Of a DNA stretch of 64,000 nucleotides, positions 26,701-33,912 are shown in pieces. This stretch comes from Nonomuraea thailandensis (GTDB lineage Bacteria > Actinomycetota > Actinomycetes > Streptosporangiales > Streptosporangiaceae). Below the pieces are notes generated by a model. The model worked only from the letters and a program-made list of their open reading frames with translations, was not told the origin of the DNA and ran no database searches. The position numbers and the translations under genes were made by a program. The stretch is taken from the NCBI RefSeq assembly GCF_024172165.1, contig NZ_JAMZEB010000002.1, positions 7,399,501-7,463,500 of the forward strand, read 5' to 3'. How positions within the stretch are numbered: the first letter of the stretch is position 1; each line of letters begins with the position of its first letter.

Positions 26701-28799
26701 GGCATCGCCCGCGCCGCCGCCTCGAAGTCCTCGTCGAGCACCAGCCGCCCGAACCGGCACAGCTCGCCCGCGCCCAGCTCGAACGCGGCCCGCGCCCCCG
26801 CGACGTCGTCCAGCCTGATCCGGTTGAACGCCAGCGGCAGCGCGGCCCGCTCCGGTTCCCCCTCGGCGATCAGCCGCTCGTGCAGCCGGCAGGCGGCGAG
26901 CAGGTCGCCCTGCTGCTCGTACACGCCGGTCAGCCCGGACGCGGCCTCGAACCGCACCCCCCGGTGCCCCGCCGTCAGCGCCGCCTCGTAGGCGGCCCGC
27001 GCCTGCTCCGGATCCTCCTCGGCGACCAGCCCGCCCAGCGCCCACCCCACCCACGGGGCCAGCGCCGGATGCCCGCCCGCCAGCGCCGCGCGCAGCAGCT
27101 CCGCCACGTGCGCCTTGTCGCCGAGCACGTCCTTGCAGATCACCGCCGTGTACGACAGCGCCAGCGGGTCACCGCTCCCCGCCGCCGACAGGAACATCTC
27201 GGCGACCTCGGACAGGTCGTACCCGATGGAGGCCAGCACCTGCGCGAACACGGCGGTGCCGATGGCCGCCACGGCGGGGTCGGGGTGCCGCGCCGCCTCC
27301 TGGTAGCGGGCCAGCCCCTCCTCCCTGCCCAGCCGCTGGTGCTCCAGCATCGCGGCGAGCACCGGGTGCGGCTCGTCAGCGGACGCGCGCAGCAGGTGCA
27401 GCAGGAACGCCGCGTTGAAGCCCTGGAGCACGTCGTCGCCCTCGGCCACGTACGCCAGCAGCTCGTCCGCCTGCTCCCGGTCGCCCTCGCCCAGCTCCAG
27501 CTTGGCCAGCACCACCATGGCCCGCAGCGCCTGGAAGTCCGCGCCGGAGTCGACGGCCCGGCGCAGCAGCCGCCTGGCCTCGGCCAGCTCGCCGGCCTGG
27601 AGCGCCTCCATGCCGTCGTCGGTGTCCTGGAGGGCCTGCTCCTCGACGGGGTCGGCCAGCGGCTGCTGCCTGGCGGCGTGGTCGAGCAGCAGCGCGGCCT
27701 TGAACGCGGTGTCCTGGTCGTCGTGCGCGGCGGCCAGCGCCAGCAGCTCCAGGATCTCCTCGCGCGCCCAGGGGTGCTGGTCGAGCAGCAGGCCGAGCAG
27801 GGTGACGCAGGCGGCGGGCCACTCCAGGTCGCCCGACTCCAGCACGGCGCGCAGCGCGGCCAGCGCCTCGGCCGGCTCACCCGCCTCGGTGTGCATCTGG
27901 GCCAGGCACGCCTGTGCCTGCACGGCGTACTCGCGCTGGCCGCTGGCGATCACCCGGTGGAAGATCGCCTTCGTCTCCTCGTCGTCGCCGAGCTGCGCGG
28001 TCACCTTGGCCAGCTCGATGAGGGAGGGCAGCCGGAGCTCCGGTCTGGGGTCCTCGGCGGCCACCCGGTAGGCGGCGGCGGAGTCGGCGTACTCGCCCAG
28101 GTCCACCAGCACCGCGCCGAGCAGCTTGTGTGCCATGGCGCGATGGTCGGGGGAGCCGACGGCGATGGCGTGCTCGCAGGCTTCGCGGGCCGAGTCGAAG
28201 TCGCCCTGCTCGGCGTAGAGCTGGTAGAGCCGGAACGCCGACAACGCCACGATCTCCGGATCTCCGCAGGTGAGCAGCTCCCGGTAGTCGTCCTCGTCCT
28301 CGGCCTCGGCGTAGAGGTCGCGGGCCGAGGCCGGGTCCTGGTCGAACTCGGGCAGCTCCAGCCGCGCGGCCAGCTCGGCCACGGCGGGGCTGTGGCACCT
28401 GCGGGCCCGCTCCAGCGACTCCTGCGCGCCCTGCGCGTCACCGAGCTGGGTCAGCACCAGCACCAGCGCCGTGTCCGCGAGCGCGGCCACCTCGAAGTCG
28501 GCGCCGTCGGAGGCGATCATCAGCACCCGGTGCGCCGCGGCCCACTCCTCGGCGGTGACCAGCATCATCCCCATGGCGATGGCCGAGCGCTGCCCGAACA
28601 CCGGGTCTCCCGACTGGATCACCGACCGGTGCGCCGCCTCCGCGCCCTCCAGGTCCCCCTGCTCCTGCAGCAGCCCGGCCAGCAGGTGGGACGCCTCCGG
28701 GTCCCCGGTGGCCGCGATCTGCCTGAACAGCGCGGCGGCCCGGTCCAGGTCTCCCGCTTTCCAATGATCCATGGCCGCGTCGAGCTGTTCGGACGCCAT
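23784..28799 (-). CDS. Giant tetratricopeptide/Sel1-like repeat protein
   Basis: A 1671-residue soluble protein made almost entirely of TPR/Sel1-like helix pairs. Each is about 34-36 residues with consensus A..L...G....A...Y..A...GDP..A, beginning at the N-terminus (LDAAMDHWKAGDLDRAAALFRQIAATGDP) and continuing to the end (GDLELARRLLVTAVEAGDPAFAAEAETLLAKLA). I count more than 40 helix pairs by eye. There is no signal peptide, membrane segment or catalytic domain. A short break rich in Gly/Ala/Thr (around residues 840-880) may separate two superhelices. Such proteins scaffold multiprotein complexes; the partner is unknown. ATG 28799 follows GGGGTGAG. It is the longest gene of the window and stands alone. 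Confidence 0.85.
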   Translation of the reverse strand: MASEQLDAAMDHWKAGDLDRAAALFRQIAATGDPEASHLLAGLLQEQGDLEGAEAAHRSVIQSGDPVFGQRSAIAMGMMLVTAEEWAAAHRVLMIASDGADFEVAALADTALVLVLTQLGDAQGAQESLERARRCHSPAVAELAARLELPEFDQDPASARDLYAEAEDEDDYRELLTCGDPEIVALSAFRLYQLYAEQGDFDSAREACEHAIAVGSPDHRAMAHKLLGAVLVDLGEYADSAAAYRVAAEDPRPELRLPSLIELAKVTAQLGDDEETKAIFHRVIASGQREYAVQAQACLAQMHTEAGEPAEALAALRAVLESGDLEWPAACVTLLGLLLDQHPWAREEILELLALAAAHDDQDTAFKAALLLDHAARQQPLADPVEEQALQDTDDGMEALQAGELAEARRLLRRAVDSGADFQALRAMVVLAKLELGEGDREQADELLAYVAEGDDVLQGFNAAFLLHLLRASADEPHPVLAAMLEHQRLGREEGLARYQEAARHPDPAVAAIGTAVFAQVLASIGYDLSEVAEMFLSAAGSGDPLALSYTAVICKDVLGDKAHVAELLRAALAGGHPALAPWVGWALGGLVAEEDPEQARAAYEAALTAGHRGVRFEAASGLTGVYEQQGDLLAACRLHERLIAEGEPERAALPLAFNRIRLDDVAGARAAFELGAGELCRFGRLVLDEDFEAAARAMPEGEERAMAGLLAMECANAWQRTGRTGAADGALSLVAAAGHAGQRQQAGCLLGALRGDAGDRRGAVEAFMGALGDDEHLNGVALRSAGEVLRELGEHAEAVEVLARVPDPDRELTMLIAESLVECGRVAEAREWLIEVFGAADAHDRPAGAAVTRDAGGAAVTPGASVHERAGGADLAPSAEVTVPLARWLRRRGDAEGALAVMRAAPPEVSGLSECLLGSLLAETGDLAGARAAYERAAALDPETEPEVMVEAGRCLLAAGDPESGTFALERAAAQEDDEHAAAVARHLLGRATPDELPWVLLAEGDGQGALAALTEGAGSEPLAALLLALHDDDVPGVRRLLAGLAPADRAEALDEIMARAPHANAFYRLVIEEAEPELAAKAAIDLGARIAEEGDNCRSELCFLPATGHPATAAAAWRNLAVVRHRRGDLGGAVEAARAGLPATAVLAADLLAERGEAAQARLLLTDAAAAGDLECLRRLLLHLLDEQDHDATIEQAERAVGTGDPETVAVGYWAWGGALGARGETGEAARMYAKGIDAGHPELSESLRLDLATALRELGDAAGAERELALAAGSGHPYAAAKASVQRGVWLYEEGRPVEAARSFAAALGTGMAGTALDALNGISQELCDRGEHGPALEVLSLMGEHAAAQARDLGGRCADPVAVVRYYEVAGSDPYTEIEAAGRLAELGETAAARATYERLNEHEDPDVRFVAGGRLLELLDSAGDAEAFYDLAERRAGDADSPAPGVFGGLLGMLQERQGDTEASLRTLREAATNGEPTTLSVYAQTLVGAGHVDEGRQVYLRVLEAGDDDLAARAMIALGQTYHEEDEERAQAWYRRAVEQGEGHISALGAMYLGALAKRNRNYAEALMWYQRVIDAGDPESGMAAAHLGELCYWLGDRDGALRYYELTLSLSERPELVAEAACRLGEIRYERGDLELARRLLVTAVEAGDPAFAAEAETLLAKLA

Positions 28800-28921
28800 C
28801 GCTCACCCCAATGTCACTCAACAATGTGAAAAAACTACAGATGTGTCACCGGCGTCACAGCGCATTCCGAGATCTTGGGTCCGTACGCGGAAGGGCCGGG
28901 GAGCGCCGTAGCGTATGGGGC

Positions 28922-29467
28922 ATGGGCAAGGCGTTCTGGATCGATCAGGAGTTCGACAGGGACCGTGACGGGCGCTATGCCGTACACGTGCGCAAGAACC
29001 TCGACGAGTTCGAGTGGGGCGACATCGCGCCCGTGCGGTTCGCCTGCACGGCGTGGGAGCTGGCCACGCCGCCGTCACTGACCCCCGGCTTCGTACGGTG
29101 GGACCGGCGCGTCCTGGAGGCGAGCTGCCACCGCAACACCTGGGACGGCACCCTCTACGCGCGGGTCAGGCTGGTCTCCCCGCTGCCGGAGGAGCTGCGG
29201 CGCTCGCGGGCCTGGTGGCGCGACCGAGGCTGGCTGGGCTGGCAGGAGACCTTCGGCCAGTACGTCGAGCCGACCCAGCAGGACCTGGCCCGGCTGCCGT
29301 TCCTGCGGGCCTCGCTGCTGGTCGAGGCGCCGCTCCCGCTCGACGACCTGCCGCCGGAGCCCGAGGGCCCGCACATGGAGGTCGAGCAGAGCGCGCACCG
29401 GGCGGTGACCGTGCTGACCCGCGAGCTCAACGCGCTGGTCGCGCCGGTGCTCGACCAGCTCGGCTAG
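28922..29467 (+). CDS. Conserved hypothetical protein
   Basis: 181 residues, soluble, with many Trp/Arg (DEFEWGDIAPVRFACTAWEL, WWRDRGWLGWQETFGQYVEPTQQDL). No signal peptide or known motif is visible. The ATG at 28922 begins the well-behaved sequence; the frame is open further upstream but non-conserved in character. It is divergent from the TPR gene (122-base gap) and convergent with the DinB-like gene, whose stop it overlaps by 4 bases. Function unknown. Confidence 0.7.
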   Translation: MGKAFWIDQEFDRDRDGRYAVHVRKNLDEFEWGDIAPVRFACTAWELATPPSLTPGFVRWDRRVLEASCHRNTWDGTLYARVRLVSPLPEELRRSRAWWRDRGWLGWQETFGQYVEPTQQDLARLPFLRASLLVEAPLPLDDLPPEPEGPHMEVEQSAHRAVTVLTRELNALVAPVLDQLG

Positions 29468-29967
29468 AAGCCCGTCACCCCGTCGACCAGCTCGCGCAGG
29501 ATGTCGAGGTGGCCGTTGTGGCGGGCGGTCTCCTCGGTCATGTGGCCGATGACCCACCTGAGCGTGAGGTGGTTGCCCTTGCTGTCGGCGCCCTTGGAGC
29601 GCTCGTCCAGGCCGATGCCCTCGACGAGCTCGTCCACCCTGCGGCACTGGGCCTGGTAGTCCTCCAGCACCTGGGCCAGCGGGAGCTTCAGTGACGCGGT
29701 GAACTCGGCGTCGGGGTCCTCGTCGGTCCACGGCCCGCGGTCCTCGCCGCCGAGGAACATCACCTCGAACCAGTAGTGCTCGTTCCACCGCAGGTGGTTC
29801 ACCAGGCCGGAGACGGTCATGAGCGGGGAGGTGGCCAGCGGCGCCCGCCTGGCGTCCTCGTCGCTCATGCCTTCGCACTTGGCCGCGACGGTCGCGCGCG
29901 CGTAGTCGAGAATGGTGGTCAGGGTGCTGCGTTCGTCCCAGGAGTCGGGCGTGTCGGTCCTCTGCAT
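29464..29967 (-). CDS. DinB-family (DUF664) protein
   Basis: 167 residues forming the DinB/mycothiol-dependent four-helix fold. The candidate metal-binding histidines are in VNHLRWNEHYW (about 57-65) and HMTEETARHNGHLD (about 141-154). DinB relatives in actinomycetes include mycothiol S-transferases that detoxify electrophiles; whether this one uses mycothiol is inference. The gene is convergent with the 181-residue hypothetical gene and divergent from the lipoprotein gene. Confidence 0.8.
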   Translation of the reverse strand: MQRTDTPDSWDERSTLTTILDYARATVAAKCEGMSDEDARRAPLATSPLMTVSGLVNHLRWNEHYWFEVMFLGGEDRGPWTDEDPDAEFTASLKLPLAQVLEDYQAQCRRVDELVEGIGLDERSKGADSKGNHLTLRWVIGHMTEETARHNGHLDILRELVDGVTGF

Positions 29968-30008
29968 CGGACCAGCATGCCTGATTCTCCTGTGGGTAGC
30001 AGGGGCAC

Positions 30009-30389
30009 ATGAGGATGGCGCTCGTCGTGCTGGTGATGGCTCTGACTACTGTGGGTTGCGCCGCGGACACGGCCTCCCCCGCGCGCGCGGCCAAGCGCTT
30101 CCACGCCGCGCTCTCCGCGCACCAGGAGGAGGCGGCGTGCGCGATGCTGGCCCGCAAGACCGCCGACAAGCTCCCCGACGAAGGCCAGAGCTGCGCTGAC
30201 GCGCTGCGCGAGCTGCGGCTCGGGCCCGGCGGGCGGGTCACGTCGGTGGCCGTGTGGGGCGAGGACGCCCAGGTGCGGCTGGCCGGCGACACGCTCTTCC
30301 TGCACCGCTTCAGCGACGGCTGGCGGATCAGGGCCGCCGGCTGCGTGCCGATGGGCGACCTGCCGTATGACTGCGAGGTGGACGACTGA
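30009..30389 (+). CDS. Small secreted lipoprotein
   Basis: 126 residues with a short hydrophobic signal and a lipobox, TTVGC, around Cys17. A soluble domain follows (AAKRFHAALSAHQEEAACAMLARKT..., with Cys pairs that could form disulfides). Its last codons run into a micro-ORF (TGATG, one shared base) and then a DUF6766 gene, so the three form an operon of envelope proteins. The domain looks like an NTF2-like/DUF4878-type small fold, but I am not sure. An internal ATG at 30015 is an alternative start. Confidence 0.75.
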   Translation: MRMALVVLVMALTTVGCAADTASPARAAKRFHAALSAHQEEAACAMLARKTADKLPDEGQSCADALRELRLGPGGRVTSVAVWGEDAQVRLAGDTLFLHRFSDGWRIRAAGCVPMGDLPYDCEVDD

Positions 30390-30472
30390 TGCGGGTGATG
30401 TTCACGCTGACCGCTCTGGTGATCGTGGTCGGCCTGGCCTGGTTCTTCGCCCTGGGGTGGTCGAAACTGTGA
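30389..30472 (+). CDS. 27-residue single-pass membrane micro-protein
   Basis: Reads MRVMFTLTALVIVVGLAWFF... and ends WSKL. It is one almost uninterrupted transmembrane helix (about residues 4-23) with a positively charged end. The ATG shares its A with the preceding TGA (TGATG), and its own TGA overlaps the next GTG (GTGA). Both junctions are typical of translational coupling, which supports reality despite the length. It probably sits in the membrane with the lipoprotein and the DUF6766 protein. Confidence 0.6.
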   Translation: MRVMFTLTALVIVVGLAWFFALGWSKL

Positions 30473-31140
30473 GATGGCTCAAGGAGAACTCGCTGTCGCT
30501 GGCGTTCCTGATCATGTTCCTGCTGGCGGTGGGCGGGCAGGCCGTGGCCGGGATGTTGCAGTACAACGACCAGCAGGCGGCCAACGGGGCCGAGCCGGTC
30601 TCGCTGGTGCAGTACGTGGCCTCCTCGGCGTTCGCGGTGAACGTGGCGGAGAACTGGCAGTCGGAGTACCTGCAGTTCTTCCTGTTCATCATGCTCACCG
30701 TCTGGCTCGTCCAGAAGGGCTCGCCCGAGTCCAAGGAGCCGGGCAAGGCCGGGGCCGAGTCCGACGAGGACCAGCAGATCGGGCGGTACGCCGACGCCGA
30801 CTCCCCCGGCTGGGCCAGGGTCAAGGGGATCAGGCTGTGGCTGTTCAGCAACTCGCTCGGGCTGGTGATGGGGGCCGTCTTCCTGCTGTCGTGGCTGGCG
30901 CAGTCGGTGGCGGGGCAGGCGGCGTACAACGGGGAGCGGCTCGGCGACCTGCGGGATCCGGTCTCGTGGGACGCGTACGTCACCTCGCCGGAGTTCTGGG
31001 ACCGCAGCCTGCAGAACTGGCAGTCGGAGCTGCTGGCCGTGCTGTCGATGGTGGTGCTGTCGATCTACCTGCGCCAGCGCGGCTCACCCGAGTCGAAGCC
31101 GGTGGGGGCGGCTCACACGTCCACGGGGGTCGAGGGCTGA
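30469..31140 (+). CDS. DUF6766 family membrane protein
   Basis: 223 residues with four transmembrane segments (about 8-28, 63-80, 125-145, 185-203). The protein is an internal duplication. The first half (ENSLSLAFLIMFLLAVGGQA..., VAENWQSEYLQFF..., QKGSPESK) aligns with the second (SNSLGLVMGAVFLLSWLAQS..., LQNWQSELLAVL..., QRGSPESK). Each half is a TM hairpin with an NWQSE motif entering the second helix and a cytosolic GSPESK tail. The start is GTG, overlapping the micro-ORF stop. Function unknown. The 3' end overlaps the convergent PLP-enzyme gene by 28 bases. Confidence 0.8.
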   Translation: MRWLKENSLSLAFLIMFLLAVGGQAVAGMLQYNDQQAANGAEPVSLVQYVASSAFAVNVAENWQSEYLQFFLFIMLTVWLVQKGSPESKEPGKAGAESDEDQQIGRYADADSPGWARVKGIRLWLFSNSLGLVMGAVFLLSWLAQSVAGQAAYNGERLGDLRDPVSWDAYVTSPEFWDRSLQNWQSELLAVLSMVVLSIYLRQRGSPESKPVGAAHTSTGVEG

Positions 31141-31910
31141 CCGGTGACGACGGCCACGACGCGGGTGCCGGGCGCGAAGGCGCCCCGGCGGGCGAGGTCG
31201 AGGACGCCGTAGAGCATCTTCGCCACGTAGATCCGCTCCACCCCGTGCTCGGCGGCGAACCGCTCCAGGGCGGGGGTCGAGCGCGCGTAGCCGCCGAAGT
31301 GGTAGTCCAGGTTGATCGTCCAGTTCGGCCACGTGCGCCCGTACGCCTCCCGCTGCAGCCTGGCCACCTCCCCCTCCAGGAACCCGGCCCCCTTCAGCAC
31401 CGCGAACCCGAGCGCCCGCCGGCCCTCGGGCAGCCCCGCCGAGATCCCCGCCAGCGTCCCGCCGGTCCCCACGGGGCAGCAGATGACGTCGTAGTCCTCC
31501 TCGATCTCCCCCGGCAGCTCGGCGCAGCCCCGCACGGCCGCCGCGTTGCTCCCGCCCTCGGGCAGGATCACCACGTCGCCCCACCGGGCCCGCAGCCGCG
31601 CCCGCACCTCCTCGGTGTGCTTGAGCCGGTAGGAGGCCCGGTCGAGGTAGGTGAGGGTCATGCCGCAGGCCGCCGCGCGGGCCAGCGTGGGGTTGAGCGG
31701 CAGGTGCTCCTCGCCGCGGATGACCCCGATCGTCTCGATGCCGTGTCGCGCCCCGGCCTCGGCCACGGCCCTGATGAGATTGGAGTGGGCGCCGCCGAAG
31801 GTCAGCAGCCGCGGATGGCCCAGGTTGTGCTTGAGCTTGCGCGGCTTGTTGTCGTCGTGCAACAGGAACACCCGGACCTGACCGAGCCCTGGATCCAGGA
31901 GCTCTTCCAT
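31113..31910 (-). CDS. PLP-dependent ACC deaminase/D-cysteine desulfhydrase-like enzyme
   Basis: 265 residues of the fold-type II PLP family. The PLP lysine is in NKPRKLKHN (Lys22), followed by TFGGAHSN (phosphate/substrate loop, about 37-44), EGGSNAAAVRG and the PLP-phosphate loop CPVGTGGTLAG. Members deaminate 1-aminocyclopropane-1-carboxylate or desulfurate D-cysteine. The protein starts some 30 residues later than typical 300-340-residue relatives, so the N-terminal helix is short. ATG 31910. Which substrate is used cannot be decided by eye. Confidence 0.8.
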   Translation of the reverse strand: MEELLDPGLGQVRVFLLHDDNKPRKLKHNLGHPRLLTFGGAHSNLIRAVAEAGARHGIETIGVIRGEEHLPLNPTLARAAACGMTLTYLDRASYRLKHTEEVRARLRARWGDVVILPEGGSNAAAVRGCAELPGEIEEDYDVICCPVGTGGTLAGISAGLPEGRRALGFAVLKGAGFLEGEVARLQREAYGRTWPNWTINLDYHFGGYARSTPALERFAAEHGVERIYVAKMLYGVLDLARRGAFAPGTRVVAVVTGQPSTPVDV

Positions 31911-31953
31911 GGCGCTAGTCTACGGTCGGGCCTTTGTTGAGGAGTGTTCGGTT

Positions 31954-33069
31954 ATGCGCGTTGTTGAAGCTTTTCGTGCCGCCTTCGGCGCGTCCCCTCA
32001 GACCGTCTGGCATGCTCCCGGCAGGGTCAACCTGATCGGCGAGCACACCGACTACAACGACGGCTTCGTCCTGCCGTTCGCGGTGCCGTGGGGCGTGACC
32101 GCCGCCCTCACGCCGCGCGACGACGACACGATCCGCGTCCTGTCCCTCCAGTCCGACTCGGGCCAGCCGGTCACCATGGCGAGCCGCGAGGAGTCCCGGG
32201 GCTGGACGCGCTACGTCGTCGGCGTCCTGGCCATGCTCGGCGACCGGGTGCGGGGCGCGGACATCGCGATCGACGGCGACGTCCCCTCGGGCGCGGGCCT
32301 GAGCTCCAGCGCCGCACTCGAGGTGTCCGTCGCCTCGGCGCTCAACGACGTGCACGCCCTCGGCATGACGCCGATGGAGCTGGCCCTGCTCAGCCAGAAG
32401 GCCGAGAACGACTTCGTCGGCATGCCCTGCGGCATCATGGACCAGGCCGCCTCGGCGCTCTGCGAGGAGGGTCACGCGCTCTTCCTCGACTGCCGCTCGC
32501 TCGGCTCCCGCAACATCCCGCTCGACCTGGCCTCCCACGGCCTGAGCATGCTCATCATCGACACGCAGGTGCACCACGAGCACGCCGGCGGCGAGTACGC
32601 CAAGCGCCGCGCCGAGTGCGAGTCGGCGGCCCGCAAGCTCGGCGTCGCCGCCCTGCGCGACGTCACCGACCTGGGGGGCGCGCTCGCGCGGCTCCAGGGC
32701 GACGAGCGCAAGCGCGTGGAGCACGTCGTCGCCGAGAACCACCGCGTCGAGGCCCTCGTCGGGCTGCTCCGCGCGGGCGCCGTCACGGAGATCGGCGCCC
32801 TGCTGAACGCCTCCCACCTGTCGCTGCGCGACCTGTACGAGGTCTCGTCACCCGAGCTCGACGTGGCCGTGGAGGCCTCGCTCAAGGGCGGGGCCCGCGG
32901 CGCGCGCATGACGGGCGGTGGCTTCGGCGGCTCGGCGATCGCGCTGGTGCCGCTGGAGCGCCTCGACAGCGTCAAGGAGTCGGTGTCGAACGCCTACGCC
33001 GAACGCGGCTTCAAGGCCCCCCGCTTCCTGCCGGCCACGGCGGCCAAGGGGGCCCACCGGGTCTCGTGA
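31954..33069 (+). CDS. galK: Galactokinase
   Basis: A 371-residue GHMP kinase that phosphorylates galactose at C1 (Leloir pathway). The galactokinase signature GRVNLIGEHTDYN lies at about 23-35, the phosphate loop GDVPSGAGLSSSAALE near 107-122, CGIMDQ further on, and ARMTGGGFGGSAIAL near the C-terminus, covering all GHMP motifs. The ATG at 31954 has GAGGAG 9 bases upstream; the longer frame lacks one. Unusually, galT and galE are not adjacent. Confidence 0.93.
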   Translation: MRVVEAFRAAFGASPQTVWHAPGRVNLIGEHTDYNDGFVLPFAVPWGVTAALTPRDDDTIRVLSLQSDSGQPVTMASREESRGWTRYVVGVLAMLGDRVRGADIAIDGDVPSGAGLSSSAALEVSVASALNDVHALGMTPMELALLSQKAENDFVGMPCGIMDQAASALCEEGHALFLDCRSLGSRNIPLDLASHGLSMLIIDTQVHHEHAGGEYAKRRAECESAARKLGVAALRDVTDLGGALARLQGDERKRVEHVVAENHRVEALVGLLRAGAVTEIGALLNASHLSLRDLYEVSSPELDVAVEASLKGGARGARMTGGGFGGSAIALVPLERLDSVKESVSNAYAERGFKAPRFLPATAAKGAHRVS

Positions 33070-33103
33070 CCCTCACGGGAGGTCTCCTGACCCTCACGGG
33101 AGG
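33067..33103. repeat. Direct repeat between galK and the hydratase gene
   Basis: TGACCCTCACGGGAGG occurs at 33067-33082 and again at 33088-33103 (21-base period). Copy 1 contains the galK stop; copy 2 runs into the hydratase stop. Confidence 0.5.
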
Positions 33104-33873
33104 GGCGGGAAGTCCGGCGGGCGCCGCTCAAGGAAGCTGGCGACGCCCTCCGCGAAGTCGGGCCGCCCGAACGAGGCGATCATCTCCTGCGTGGCGGCCT
33201 TGGCGGACTCCTCCAGGGTGGCGTCCCAGTCGTGCCACACCTGCCGCTTGATGATCGCCATGGACGCGGGCGAGCTGTAGGCCGCCAGCTCCCCGGCGTA
33301 CTCCTGCGCCTCGCGCAGCAGCCTCTCCCCCGGCACGGCGCGGTTGGCCAGCCCCAGCTCGTACGCCTCCCGCCCGGTGAACACCCGCCCCGACAGCAGG
33401 ACGTCCATGGCCCGCTGCTGCCCCATGACGCGCGGGAGCACCCAGGAGAGCCCGTACTCGGCGATCAGCCCGCGGCGCGAGAAGGCCGTCGTCCACTTGG
33501 CCTCCTCGGCCGTGAAGACGAGGTCGCAGACGAGCGCGTGCACCATGCCGAGGCCCGCGCAGGCCCCGTTGACCGCGGCGACGATCGGCTTGCCGATGGT
33601 CGTGGGGAAGGTGTTGGGCCGCGGGTCGGGCACCTCGTCGTACGAGCCGGTCTGGATGGCGTTCAGCGTCTTGAAGTCGGCGCCGGAGCAGAACCCCTTG
33701 CCCGCGCCCGTGACCACCACGGCACGCACGTCGGGATTCCGCTCGGCCTCGGCCAGCAGGTCGAAGTAGCGCCGTCCCATGGCGTCGGTCCACGCGTTGA
33801 GCGTGTCGGGCCGGTTGAAGGTCAGGGTGAGCACGCCCTGGTCGTCGAGAGTCGAGAGCACGAGGTCCACCAT
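33094..33873 (-). CDS. Enoyl-CoA hydratase/isomerase
   Basis: A 259-residue crotonase-fold protein. TFNRPDTLNAWT, then GAGKGFCSGADFK (first oxyanion-hole strand, about 57-69) and AAVNGACAGLGMVHALVCDLVF (second oxyanion-hole segment) are visible. GLIAEYGLSWVLPRVMG carries the Glu expected in catalysis of hydratases. It hydrates or isomerises enoyl-CoA in fatty acid or aromatic catabolism. The start at ATG 33873 fits family N-termini; the open frame continues upstream without similarity. An AGAAC/GTTCT palindrome lies 10 bases upstream of the start. Confidence 0.88.
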   Translation of the reverse strand: MVDLVLSTLDDQGVLTLTFNRPDTLNAWTDAMGRRYFDLLAEAERNPDVRAVVVTGAGKGFCSGADFKTLNAIQTGSYDEVPDPRPNTFPTTIGKPIVAAVNGACAGLGMVHALVCDLVFTAEEAKWTTAFSRRGLIAEYGLSWVLPRVMGQQRAMDVLLSGRVFTGREAYELGLANRAVPGERLLREAQEYAGELAAYSSPASMAIIKRQVWHDWDATLEESAKAATQEMIASFGRPDFAEGVASFLERRPPDFPPLP

Positions 33874-33882
33874 GCCCCTAAC

Positions 33883-33895
33883 AGAACCATGTTCT
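33883..33895. promoter_or_regulatory. Palindromic operator between hydratase and phosphatase genes
   Basis: AGAACCATGTTCT has perfect 5-base arms separated by CAT. It lies 10 bases before the hydratase start and 18 before the phosphatase start, so it could govern both divergent genes. It resembles the AGAAC-N-GTTCT sites of TetR repressors of acyl-CoA metabolism but has a 3-base centre. Confidence 0.45.
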
Positions 33896-33912
33896 AGGCA
33901 GGGAAGGCAAGG

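Noticed and set aside
23727..28829. A 1700-codon open frame on the plus strand opposite the TPR protein
   Set aside because: Composition is Arg/His/Gly-rich with no repeats or motifs; it is the antisense shadow of a GC-rich gene.
33883..33895. KstR binding site
   Set aside because: KstR sites have a 2-base centre between AAC and GTT; this one has 3 bases.
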